Positions 8,767 through 16,254 of a DNA stretch of 64,000 nucleotides are shown here, piece by piece; the stretch's first letter is position 1; each line of letters begins with the position of its first letter. The notes beneath the pieces were generated by a model. The model made no database searches, was not told where the DNA came from, and saw only the letters and a program-made list of their open reading frames with translations. The stretch is taken from contig NZ_CP088014.1 of the NCBI RefSeq assembly GCF_021044685.1, positions 7,302,001 through 7,366,000 of the forward strand. The letters run 5' to 3'. A program made the position numbers and the translations under genes. The DNA comes from Bradyrhizobium daqingense. GTDB taxonomy: Bacteria > Pseudomonadota > Alphaproteobacteria > Rhizobiales > Xanthobacteraceae.

Positions 8767-9351
8767 TTAGCCGACGATGCGGATCGAGGCCAGCACGGCC
8801 ATGCCCGCAACGAGCGCAAGCTTCGACGGCTCGGTCAGTTCGGCCTTCAGCGTGCCCTCGCTAGGAATCGCAAACTCCTCGCTGCCGAGACGGATGCGGC
8901 AATCGCCGCGCGCGGCATAGACGAGATGCGTGCCTACGGCAAGCTGCCGCTCGCCGGGCTCCCGGAGCGCTTCGAGCGCGATCTCCGCCGCTCCACGCCG
9001 GGCCATCAGATTCACGACCTCGACCGGACCGCCCTCGAGTGCCGTGACGATCTCCATCTCGCCGGGGAAGCGCACCGTCGTAAAAGGTTCACGTTCGTCG
9101 AATTCCTCCGTCGGCGATTTCAACACCAGCCCGCGCCCGCCGACGACCATCTGCAAGCGGTCGATGCCGGGCATGTAGGAGAACGGACCGGGCGCCACGA
9201 TCGGCGTAGAAGCAAAGCGCCAGAGTAGGCTGTCCCAATCCTTCACTGCGCTACCTGCACGATGGACATCGGCGATGTCGGTGAAGATGCCGCCGCCGTT
9301 CTTCCAGGGCGAGCGGGTGTAGTGTTCGGGTTGGAGCAGTGTGGTTTTCAT
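8767..9351 (-). CDS. hutD: HutD family protein
   Basis: A 194-residue cupin-like protein of the HutD/Ves family. Family motifs are seen: YTRSPWKNGGGIFTDIA at the N-terminus, WDSLLWRFASTPI, then GPFSYMPGIDRLQMVVGGRG. HutD usually accompanies histidine-utilisation genes and is thought to limit or tune that pathway, but no hutH, hutU, hutI or hutG is nearby, so this is an orphan copy. The start at 9351 omits a poor 15-residue extension. Confidence 0.82.
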   Translation of the reverse strand: MKTTLLQPEHYTRSPWKNGGGIFTDIADVHRAGSAVKDWDSLLWRFASTPIVAPGPFSYMPGIDRLQMVVGGRGLVLKSPTEEFDEREPFTTVRFPGEMEIVTALEGGPVEVVNLMARRGAAEIALEALREPGERQLAVGTHLVYAARGDCRIRLGSEEFAIPSEGTLKAELTEPSKLALVAGMAVLASIRIVG

Positions 9352-9422
9352 CTCCACATCATGCGCGGAATGGACCGACTTGCCAACCGGCTCCACCTCA
9401 CGAGGCTGAGCCTTTCACAGCC

Positions 9423-10268
9423 TCACATCCCGCTCAAGCCGCTATCCACCGCAAGCGTCTGCGCGGTGACGTAGACGCTTTCGTCCGCCAGGAAGAACAG
9501 CACGGCATAGGCGATCTCCCAGGCCGTGGCCTGGCGGCCGAAGGGGATGGGACCCTTGCCGCGCGAGGGGCGGCCGGCACCGGCTTCGCGGCCGTTGGGG
9601 GTGTCGACGAGGCCGGGATACACGAGATTGGCGCGAATGCCGCGGCGCGCGCCGTGATGGGCGATGTTGCGCATCAGGCCGCCGAGCGCGGCTTTCGAGG
9701 AATCATACACCGCCATCTGCGATCCCGCCTTCAGCGCCGCGATGGAAGAGATGAAGACGATGGCGCCGCCATCGTCGAATCTCGGCATCGCCGCGCGGCA
9801 GCACAACATGGGGCCGCGGACGTTGACGTCGTAGATCCTGTTCCACTCCTCGGGGCTGACGTTATCGAGCCCGACCTTGCCGAAGGTGCCGATGTTCAGC
9901 ACCATGCCGTCGAGCCCGCCCATGGCGCGATGAGCTTCCTCGATCATGCGCGTAACGTCGGCTTCGGACGTGACGTCAGCCGCAATCGCAAAAGCTTCTC
10001 CTCCCTCATCGGTGATGCGCTTCACCGTCACTTCGGCAGAGCTGCGGTTGAGATCGGCCACCGCAACCTTCGCGCCTTCGCGCGCACAGAGGATGCTCAT
10101 GGCGCGGCCGTTGCCGATCGGATCGGTGGCGGCGTCGAACACGCGTTGACCGCCGCCGACGATCAGGATGCGACGCCCCTTCAGCCGTTCCCTGCCCGGC
10201 GCCTCGCCCAGGGATTCCGCGCTGGGCGGACGGACATAGCGCTCCGGCTTGCTCTCGGTCTCCGCCAT
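9423..10268 (-). CDS. SDR family oxidoreductase
   Basis: A 281-residue short-chain dehydrogenase with an extended cofactor loop: IVGGGQRVFDAATDPIGNG replaces the compact TGxxxGxG, as in a known SDR subgroup. VADLN after beta-2 suggests NAD(H). Ser is in FISSIAALKAG and the catalytic pair in VYDSSKAAL. LAVDSGLSGM at the end is typical. Its ATG lies one base after the stop of the carboxymuconolactone-decarboxylase gene (TGAGATG), so the two are translationally coupled. With the upstream TetR gene they form a three-gene operon, probably for oxidation of an alcohol intermediate in an uncharacterised catabolic route. Confidence 0.85.
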   Translation of the reverse strand: MAETESKPERYVRPPSAESLGEAPGRERLKGRRILIVGGGQRVFDAATDPIGNGRAMSILCAREGAKVAVADLNRSSAEVTVKRITDEGGEAFAIAADVTSEADVTRMIEEAHRAMGGLDGMVLNIGTFGKVGLDNVSPEEWNRIYDVNVRGPMLCCRAAMPRFDDGGAIVFISSIAALKAGSQMAVYDSSKAALGGLMRNIAHHGARRGIRANLVYPGLVDTPNGREAGAGRPSRGKGPIPFGRQATAWEIAYAVLFFLADESVYVTAQTLAVDSGLSGM

Positions 10269-10269
10269 C

Positions 10270-10830
10270 TCAAGCACCCTGCTTCTTGCCGCCGTCATAG
10301 ACCTTCATGCCGGCGGCGGGATCGAGATCGGTCTCGGTCGCCTCGGTGAGACGCGCCATCATCATGTAGAAGCCGAGCGCGACGATGGACTCCACGATCT
10401 CCTGGTCGCTGAAATGTTTTCGCGCAGCAGTGAACGTTGCCTCGGGGACGCGGACGTTCTCGACCACTTCGCGGCCGAACTTCAGTAGCACGCGTTCGGC
10501 CTCACTGAGTGCTGGGGCATCGTAATCCGCGCGCTCGACGGCATCGATCTGCTCTTGCGTGCAGCCGACGCCGAGCGCGATCGGCACGTGCTGGCGCCAT
10601 TCATAGGCGCCGCCCTCCAGCTGCGCCGCCTGCAGGATCAGGAGCTCGCGGTTGACCGAAGAGAGCTTCTGCTTGTGCAGGATCGAATTGCCGAGCCGCA
10701 TCGCCGGGATCATGTTGGCCTCGGCATGGGCCATCATGCGGAAGATGTTGAGCTTGACCGGCATGCGGTCGAACGAGGCGCGGATGTCGCCGCTCGTCGT
10801 CTCCGGATCAATCAGAGGCAGCCTTGCCAC
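10270..10830 (-). CDS. Carboxymuconolactone decarboxylase/AhpD-like protein
   Basis: A 186-residue helical protein of the CMD/AhpD superfamily. LSSVNRELLILQAAQLEGGA followed by YEWRQH matches the family's conserved Glu/His segment. The CxxC pair of peroxide-reducing AhpD proteins is absent, so a role in ring or lactone chemistry, or as a non-redox CMD-like protein, fits better than peroxidase activity. It overlaps the TetR gene upstream by 23 bases and is coupled to the SDR downstream. Substrate unknown. Confidence 0.82.
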   Translation of the reverse strand: MARLPLIDPETTSGDIRASFDRMPVKLNIFRMMAHAEANMIPAMRLGNSILHKQKLSSVNRELLILQAAQLEGGAYEWRQHVPIALGVGCTQEQIDAVERADYDAPALSEAERVLLKFGREVVENVRVPEATFTAARKHFSDQEIVESIVALGFYMMMARLTEATETDLDPAAGMKVYDGGKKQGA

Positions 10831-11503
10831 GGTTCTCTCCCTTGGGCTTTCGTTTCTTGTTGTCGACGTTACCTGCCCCGATCAGCGACAGGAAGAAGGC
10901 GAGATAGCGGTCGATCGCCTCGATCACCTTCGGCCGCGGCGAGGGCGCCGCGCCCATCACGTAATGCTCGAGGCGGATGTAGATGAGGCCGGCCGCGAAC
11001 AGCCGCGCGGTCTCGCGCGGATCGGGCGTCGAGATCAGGCCGGCGAGCGCGAAGCCGCGAAAATAATCCGTCATCATGCTCTGCTCGCGCGCATAGAAAT
11101 GATCGGCGAATTTGGCGCGGATGCCGGGCACGCGGTTGCGCTCGGCGGTGATGACCTTCTGGAACTGGTGCTCGCGCGGATCGGACCATTGCTCGACGAG
11201 ATCCAGCGCGAACTGACGGCAGAACGCGGCGGGCTGGCGCGCGAGCTGCCTGTAGCGCGGCTCCTCCAGCCGGCTCGCCGAGCTGGCCGGGCCGTGCTCC
11301 GCCACGATCGCTTCGAGAATCGCAGCCTTGCCGGAAAAGTGATTGTAGAGGCTGCTCTCGCGGATGCCGACGCGGCGCGCGAGCTCGCGCATCGAGGCGC
11401 CGCCATAGCCGCTCTGCGCGAACAGATCGAGCGCCTCGGTGAGGATGCGGTCACGCGTGGTGGGCGCAGACGCGTCCGCCGCGCTGGAGGTGTGAACAGC
11501 CAT
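10808..11503 (-). CDS. TetR family transcriptional regulator
   Basis: A 231-residue repressor. The HTH region (about 17-65) reads RDRILTEALDLFAQSGYGGA then ELARRVGIRESSLYNHFSGK. A C-terminal basic tail (KKRKPKGENRGKAAS) follows the ligand domain. Two tandem near-identical palindromes lie 13 to 55 bp upstream of its start, between it and the divergent binding-protein gene at 11669. It therefore probably represses itself, its two downstream enzyme genes and the divergent set. Confidence 0.88.
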   Translation of the reverse strand: MAVHTSSAADASAPTTRDRILTEALDLFAQSGYGGASMRELARRVGIRESSLYNHFSGKAAILEAIVAEHGPASSASRLEEPRYRQLARQPAAFCRQFALDLVEQWSDPREHQFQKVITAERNRVPGIRAKFADHFYAREQSMMTDYFRGFALAGLISTPDPRETARLFAAGLIYIRLEHYVMGAAPSPRPKVIEAIDRYLAFFLSLIGAGNVDNKKRKPKGENRGKAASD

Positions 11504-11510
11504 CCCGCTT

Positions 11511-11536
11511 GACTAACGAACGATCGTTCGCTAGTC
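11511..11536. promoter_or_regulatory. Predicted TetR operator 1
   Basis: A 26-bp palindrome with core CGAACGATCGTTCG and outer arms GACTA/TAGTC, broken at one symmetrical pair. It lies 8 bp upstream of the TetR start. Its core is identical to that of the second site 27 bp away, measured centre to centre. Confidence 0.75.
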
Positions 11537-11542
11537 AACCGT

Positions 11543-11558
11543 ACGAACGATCGTTCGT
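11543..11558. promoter_or_regulatory. Predicted TetR operator 2
   Basis: ACGAACGATCGTTCGT, a perfect 16-bp palindrome repeating the 14-bp core of the first site. The centre spacing of 27 bp is somewhat under three helical turns. The pair lies in the promoter region shared by the TetR operon and the divergent gene at 11669. Confidence 0.75.
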
Positions 11559-11668
11559 TTGCAAGACTGGCAGCGGCGGTCGTCGCCCGCAAGTCCGCTT
11601 CGGGCCCGTTCTCGCGTTTCAACTCCGCTCCACCCGAGAAGCGGAGAGCAATTTCAGGGAGATTTTTC

Positions 11669-12880
11669 ATGGCGCGCTTTGACCGCCTTCGCCTGCTTGC
11701 GGCCTGCATCCTCCTGCCGCTGCTCGCAGCCGGCGCCGCCTCTGCCCAAGGCGCAAAATACGATTCCGGCGCCGACGACAAGACCATCAAGATCGGCACC
11801 ACCGCGCCGTTGAGCGGACCGGTGTCAGCCTTCGCGCAGATCGCGAAATCTGCGGAGGCTTACTTCCGCAAGGTGAACGACGAGGGTGGCGTCAACGGGC
11901 GGCCCATCCAGATGATCATCGCTGACGATGCCTATAGCCCACCCAAGACGGTGGAGCAGACCCGCCGCCTGGTGGAGAGCGAAGAGGTGCTCTTAATCTT
12001 CGGCGGTGTCGGCACGCCGACCAACAGCGCCGTGCACAAATATCTCAACGACCGCAAGGTGCCGCAGCTTTTCCTCGGGTCGGGCGCGGCGAAGTGGGAC
12101 GATCCCAAGAACTTTCCGTGGACCGTCGGCTGGCAGCCGACCTATCGCGACGAGGCGATCGCCTACGCCAGATACATCAAGGCCAGCCACGCCAACGCGA
12201 AGGTCGGCGTGCTCTACCAGAACGACGACCTCGGCAAGGACTATCTGAAGGCGCTGGAGGAAGGGCTCGGCGGCGGCGAAGCGATCGTCGCGCGTGCAGC
12301 CTACGAGACCTCGGCGCCGACCGTCGACACCCAGATCCTGCAAATGAAGACCGCCGGCGCCGACGTGGTGCTGGTGGCGGCCACGCCGAAATTCGCCGCG
12401 CAGGCGATCCGCAAGATCGGCGAGATCGGCTGGAAGCCTACGACCATCATCTCCAACGTCTCGGCGTCGATCAGCGGCGTGCTGGAGCCGGCCGGCAAGG
12501 ACAATTCCACCGGCGTCATCTCCAGCCAATATCTAAAGGACGCGACTGATCCCGCGCTGAAGGACGATGCCGGATACAAGGAATGGCTGGGCTTTATGGA
12601 GAAGTACATGCCTGAGGCCAACAAGAGCGACTGGCTCAACGTCTATGGCTATACCATCGCGCAGACGCTGGTGACGGTGCTCAAGGCATCAGGCAACGAC
12701 CTCACCCGCGCCAATGTAATGAAGCAAGCGACCACCATGAAAGACGTGCGCCTGCCGATGCTGATCAACGGCACCGCGGTCAGCAATTCGCCCGAGCGGC
12801 ATACGCCGATGACGAGCCTCCAGCTCATTCGCTACGACGGCACGCGCTGGGTGCCGTTCGGCGACCTCCTGAAGAACTGA
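11669..12880 (+). CDS. Branched-chain amino-acid-type ABC transporter binding protein
   Basis: A 403-residue periplasmic binding protein of the LivK/Peripla_BP_6 type. Residues 1-26 are a signal peptide ending AASAQ. The mature start IKIGTTAPLSGPVSAFAQIA is the family signature, and TGVISSQYLKD and the C-terminal SLQLIRYDGTRWVPFG follow. In such proteins the ligand may be an amino acid, an amide or an aromatic acid. No Liv permease or ATPase gene is next to it, so the membrane partner must be encoded elsewhere. It is the first gene of a set that continues into an MBL hydrolase 4 bp later, under the tandem palindromes. Confidence 0.88.
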   Translation: MARFDRLRLLAACILLPLLAAGAASAQGAKYDSGADDKTIKIGTTAPLSGPVSAFAQIAKSAEAYFRKVNDEGGVNGRPIQMIIADDAYSPPKTVEQTRRLVESEEVLLIFGGVGTPTNSAVHKYLNDRKVPQLFLGSGAAKWDDPKNFPWTVGWQPTYRDEAIAYARYIKASHANAKVGVLYQNDDLGKDYLKALEEGLGGGEAIVARAAYETSAPTVDTQILQMKTAGADVVLVAATPKFAAQAIRKIGEIGWKPTTIISNVSASISGVLEPAGKDNSTGVISSQYLKDATDPALKDDAGYKEWLGFMEKYMPEANKSDWLNVYGYTIAQTLVTVLKASGNDLTRANVMKQATTMKDVRLPMLINGTAVSNSPERHTPMTSLQLIRYDGTRWVPFGDLLKN

Positions 12881-12884
12881 GCCG

Positions 12885-13778
12885 ATGCGGAGCTTGCGGA
12901 TCGGCAGCATGCGGGTCGATCTCGTCAGCGAGATCGCTTCGCTTGCCTTCGACAAGAGCTGGCTGTTCGCCAACGTCACCGACGAGGTGATTGCGGAGAA
13001 CAGGAGCTGGCTCGATCATCGCTATATCGAGCCGGAGACAGGCCGCTTCATCCTCAGCCACCACTCCTATCTCGTGCGTACGCCGCGCTGGACCGCGATC
13101 GTCGACACCTGCTGCGGCAATCACAAGAAGCGGCCGCGCGTGCCGGCGTGGAACGAGCTCGACCAGCCTTATCTCGACAACATGCGGGCGCTCGGCGTCG
13201 CCCCTGAAGACGTCAACTTCGTGATGTGCACGCATCTGCATGTCGATCACGTCGGCTGGAACACGCGGCTCGTCGATGGCCGCTGGGTGCCGACCTTCCC
13301 CAAGGCGCGCTATCTGATGGGCCGCGCCGAATATCGGCATTTCGAGGCCGCGCACAACGCCGCGCCGAAGAGCCCGGTGAACCACGGCTCGTTCGAGGAT
13401 TCCGTGCTGCCGGTGGTTGCGGCCGGCCTTGCCGAACTGGTCGAGACCGATCATCGCCTGTTTAGTGATCGCGACGCAGCCTTGCGCTTTGCGCCGGCGC
13501 CGGGCCACACCGCCGGCAACATGCAGATCCACCTCAACGGCGGCGACGATCATGCGGTGATGTCGGGCGACGTCATCCATCATCCGATCCAGTGCGCCGC
13601 GCCGTGGCTCTCCAATGCCGCCGACGTCGATCCGGCCGCGGCACTCGCAACGCGGCTGGCGCTGCTGGAGGAGCTTGCGGACACGCCGAGCTATCTGCTC
13701 ACCGGCCATTTCCCGGCACCGACCGCGGGCCGCGTCGTCAGGCACGGCGAAGCCTATCGCTTTCGTTTCGAGGATTAG
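12885..13778 (+). CDS. MBL-fold metallo-hydrolase
   Basis: A 297-residue metallo-beta-lactamase-fold enzyme. The zinc-binding motif is CTHLHVDHVGWN, with further ligands in APAPGHTAGNMQIHL, MSGDVIHHPIQ and the final TGHF. The arrangement matches the quorum-quenching lactonase/alkylsulfatase-like branch. No signal peptide is present, so it is probably cytosolic. It begins 4 bp after the binding-protein gene and is followed 12 bp later by a Bug-type binding protein. Context suggests hydrolysis of an ester or lactone intermediate of the imported compound. Confidence 0.85.
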   Translation: MRSLRIGSMRVDLVSEIASLAFDKSWLFANVTDEVIAENRSWLDHRYIEPETGRFILSHHSYLVRTPRWTAIVDTCCGNHKKRPRVPAWNELDQPYLDNMRALGVAPEDVNFVMCTHLHVDHVGWNTRLVDGRWVPTFPKARYLMGRAEYRHFEAAHNAAPKSPVNHGSFEDSVLPVVAAGLAELVETDHRLFSDRDAALRFAPAPGHTAGNMQIHLNGGDDHAVMSGDVIHHPIQCAAPWLSNAADVDPAAALATRLALLEELADTPSYLLTGHFPAPTAGRVVRHGEAYRFRFED

Positions 13779-13790
13779 GGGGACACCATC

Positions 13791-14759
13791 ATGAAGCTCA
13801 GCACCGTCACGCTCTCTTTGCTCGCATTGCTTTCGGCGGCATCGCCGGCGCGCGCCGAGGATCCGGCCGCCTACCCCTCGCGCAAGATCAGGATGCTGCT
13901 GCCCTATGCAGCCGGCGGCGGCGGCGACGTGGTCGGCCGGCTGCTCGCCGACAAGATGGGCAAACTACTCGGACAGACCATTTATATCGAGAACCACACG
14001 GGCGCGGCCGGCACGCTCGGCACGCAGATGGTGGCGACGTCGCCCAACGACGGCTACACCATCACCGTCGGCGGCATGACCACTCACGTGCTGGCGCCCG
14101 CGATCTATCCCAAGCTGTCCTACGATTCGATCAAGGATTTCACCACGATCGGGCGCGTCGGGACGTCCTCGATCATGCTGGTGGCCACCAAGACCTTCCC
14201 GGCCAACGACATCAAGGAACTGATCGCGCTCGCCAAGAAGGGCGAGCCGGTCCAGTACGGCAGCTGGGGCGTCGGCTCGACCGGGCAGTTCTGCGCCGAA
14301 ATCCTGATGCAGCAGACCGGCATCAAGATGGACCACGTGCCGTTCAACGGCATCGCCAAGCTGGCCGGCGACCTGCTCGGCGGCCACATCTCGCTGGCGA
14401 CGCTCGACGTGGCGACCGCGACGCCGCTGGTGAAGGACGGCTCGCTCAAGGCGCTGGCCGCCTGCGGCGAGCGGTCGCCGAGCCTGCCCGATATCGCCAG
14501 CTACAAGGAGCAGGGCGTGCCGTTCGACCGCAGCCTGTCCTGGGCGATGTATGCGCCCGCCGGCGTCGCGCCGCCCATCGCACAGAAATTGTCGGCGGCC
14601 TTGAAGGACGCGCTCGGCGATACCGTAGTGAAGGAGAAGCTGCTCGGGCTCGGCATCACCGCGCACTTCGTCCCAGGCAATGAGCAGCGCGACATCAATG
14701 CACGCGACATCGCAGCCTGGAAGCAGGTTGCCAAGGACGCCGGCATCGAGGTCAAGTGA
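13791..14759 (+). CDS. Bug/TctC-type tricarboxylate-binding protein
   Basis: A 322-residue periplasmic binding protein of the tripartite tricarboxylate transporter family. A signal peptide (cut near RARAEDPAA) is followed by YPSRKIRMLLPYAAGGGGDV, the Bug signature, and by a body with LGTQMVATSPNDGYTI and GHISLATLDVATATPL. Such proteins bind carboxylates. The TctA/TctB membrane subunits are not encoded nearby, so it may serve a distant transporter or act as a sensor. It is notable that the same operon carries a second, unrelated binding protein. Confidence 0.87.
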   Translation: MKLSTVTLSLLALLSAASPARAEDPAAYPSRKIRMLLPYAAGGGGDVVGRLLADKMGKLLGQTIYIENHTGAAGTLGTQMVATSPNDGYTITVGGMTTHVLAPAIYPKLSYDSIKDFTTIGRVGTSSIMLVATKTFPANDIKELIALAKKGEPVQYGSWGVGSTGQFCAEILMQQTGIKMDHVPFNGIAKLAGDLLGGHISLATLDVATATPLVKDGSLKALAACGERSPSLPDIASYKEQGVPFDRSLSWAMYAPAGVAPPIAQKLSAALKDALGDTVVKEKLLGLGITAHFVPGNEQRDINARDIAAWKQVAKDAGIEVK

Positions 14760-14784
14760 ACCAGGTGACAACAGGAGCGCGGGC

Positions 14785-15321
14785 ATGAGCCGCATCTTCG
14801 GCGCGGTACGCCAGAACGGATATGTGGTGCGGGACATCCACGCCGCGATGAAGCATTGGATCGAAATCATGGGCGTCGGTCCCTGGTATTACATGGATCG
14901 GGTCAAGACCGACTGGTTTCGCCATCGGGGCCAGGACTCGGCGGTGGAGATGAGCATCGCGCTGGCCAATTCCGGCGACCTCCAGATCGAGCTGATCCAG
15001 CAGCGCAACGATGCGCCCTCGCTGTACAGGGAATTCCTCGACGCCGGGCACGAGGGCCTGCAGCACATGTCCTATTGGAGCCATGACTACCAGGCGCTCT
15101 ACGACAAGGCGCTCGGGCTCGGCTACAGGATCGGCCATGAAGGCCAGATCGGCGGCGACAAGGGTCGCTTCGCCTATTTCGACACCGAGGCCCATCCAGG
15201 CACGGTGATCGAGATCTCCGACATCAGCGGGACCAAGGGACCGTTCTTCGAGAAGGTCCGGCAGGCCGCGATGAACTGGGATGGCACGCGGCCGATCCGC
15301 GAGGTCGGCGGCGCGAAATAA
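14785..15321 (+). CDS. VOC/glyoxalase-family protein
   Basis: A 178-residue protein of the vicinal-oxygen-chelate fold. RQNGYVVRDIHAAMKHWIEI and GVGPWYYM match the methylmalonyl-CoA-epimerase/dioxygenase-like start. QIELIQQRNDAPSLYREF, GLQHMSYW and a late GTVIEISDISG supply typical metal-ligand positions (His and Glu). The ATG at 14785 has AGGAGC before it. It is the last gene of the set starting at 11669. It could be an epimerase, lyase or ring-cleaving dioxygenase; context does not decide. Confidence 0.8.
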   Translation: MSRIFGAVRQNGYVVRDIHAAMKHWIEIMGVGPWYYMDRVKTDWFRHRGQDSAVEMSIALANSGDLQIELIQQRNDAPSLYREFLDAGHEGLQHMSYWSHDYQALYDKALGLGYRIGHEGQIGGDKGRFAYFDTEAHPGTVIEISDISGTKGPFFEKVRQAAMNWDGTRPIREVGGAK

Positions 15322-15412
15322 GGCTTGATCACCGACCGCCGAATTCCCCGCCCGCTGAGGCAGCGATCCGTGGTAGGGTGAGCCTCGCGTTCGAACCTTC
15401 AGCGAGGCAATC

Positions 15413-16225
15413 ATGTCCGACACTGACAAGGTTTTCGCCGGCTCGATCCCAAAGCTCTACGACGAGCATCTCGTCCCGATGATCTTCGCCATCTACGCCG
15501 ACGACATCGCAAGACGCATCGCTCCGCTCTCTCCCTCCGTCCTGCTCGAGATCGCGGCAGGCACCGGCGCGGTGACGCGCGCCGTGGCGGCGGCGCTGCC
15601 GCCCGGCATCCGCTATGTCGCGACCGACCTCAACGAGCCGATGCTCGCGATCGCAGCAAAGCGTCAGGCGGACGATGATCGCATCACCTGGCGCCAGGCG
15701 GACGCCTTGGCGCTTCCTTTCGGCGATGCCGAGTTCGACGTGGTCTGCTGCCAATTCGGCGCCATGTTCTTTCCGGACCGCGCCAAGGGCTATTCGGAAG
15801 CGAAGCGCGTGTTGAAGGGCGGCGGTACGTTCCTGTTCAATGTGTGGGACCGCATCGAGGAGAATGTGTTCGCCCACGATGTCACGACGGCCCTCGCCAA
15901 GCTGTTTCCGGATGATCCGCCCCGCTTCATGGCGCGGACACCGCACGGCTATTTCGACCAGGCGATCATCCGGGCCGATCTCAAACGCGCGGGCTTTGGC
16001 GACGTCGCGATCGAACCACTGGCAGCGACCAGCCGTGCGCCGACGCCCGAGTTCGTGGCGCTCGCCTATTGCCAGGGCACGCCACTGCGCGCCGAGATCG
16101 AGGCGAGGAGCAGCAGTGATCTTCAGGCCGCAACCGATGCGGTCGCTGATGCGCTCCGCGCGCGCCATGGACCTGGACCGGTCGAAGCCAAGATCCAGGC
16201 CCTGGTGATCACGGCGCGGCTATAA
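15413..16225 (+). CDS. SAM-dependent methyltransferase (class I)
   Basis: A 270-residue UbiE/Methyltransf_11-type enzyme. Motif I is LLEIAAGTGAVTRAVAAALP, the acidic loop is ATDLNEPMLAIA, and post-I/II sequence is DALALPFGDAEFDVVCCQFG. No membrane segment. The acceptor is unknown. It has its own ribosome site and lies 91 bp after the VOC gene, so it need not belong to that operon. Confidence 0.87.
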   Translation: MSDTDKVFAGSIPKLYDEHLVPMIFAIYADDIARRIAPLSPSVLLEIAAGTGAVTRAVAAALPPGIRYVATDLNEPMLAIAAKRQADDDRITWRQADALALPFGDAEFDVVCCQFGAMFFPDRAKGYSEAKRVLKGGGTFLFNVWDRIEENVFAHDVTTALAKLFPDDPPRFMARTPHGYFDQAIIRADLKRAGFGDVAIEPLAATSRAPTPEFVALAYCQGTPLRAEIEARSSSDLQAATDAVADALRARHGPGPVEAKIQALVITARL

Positions 16226-16254
16226 GGGCTGCGCCGCGGGCAAGCCTTGCTTAC

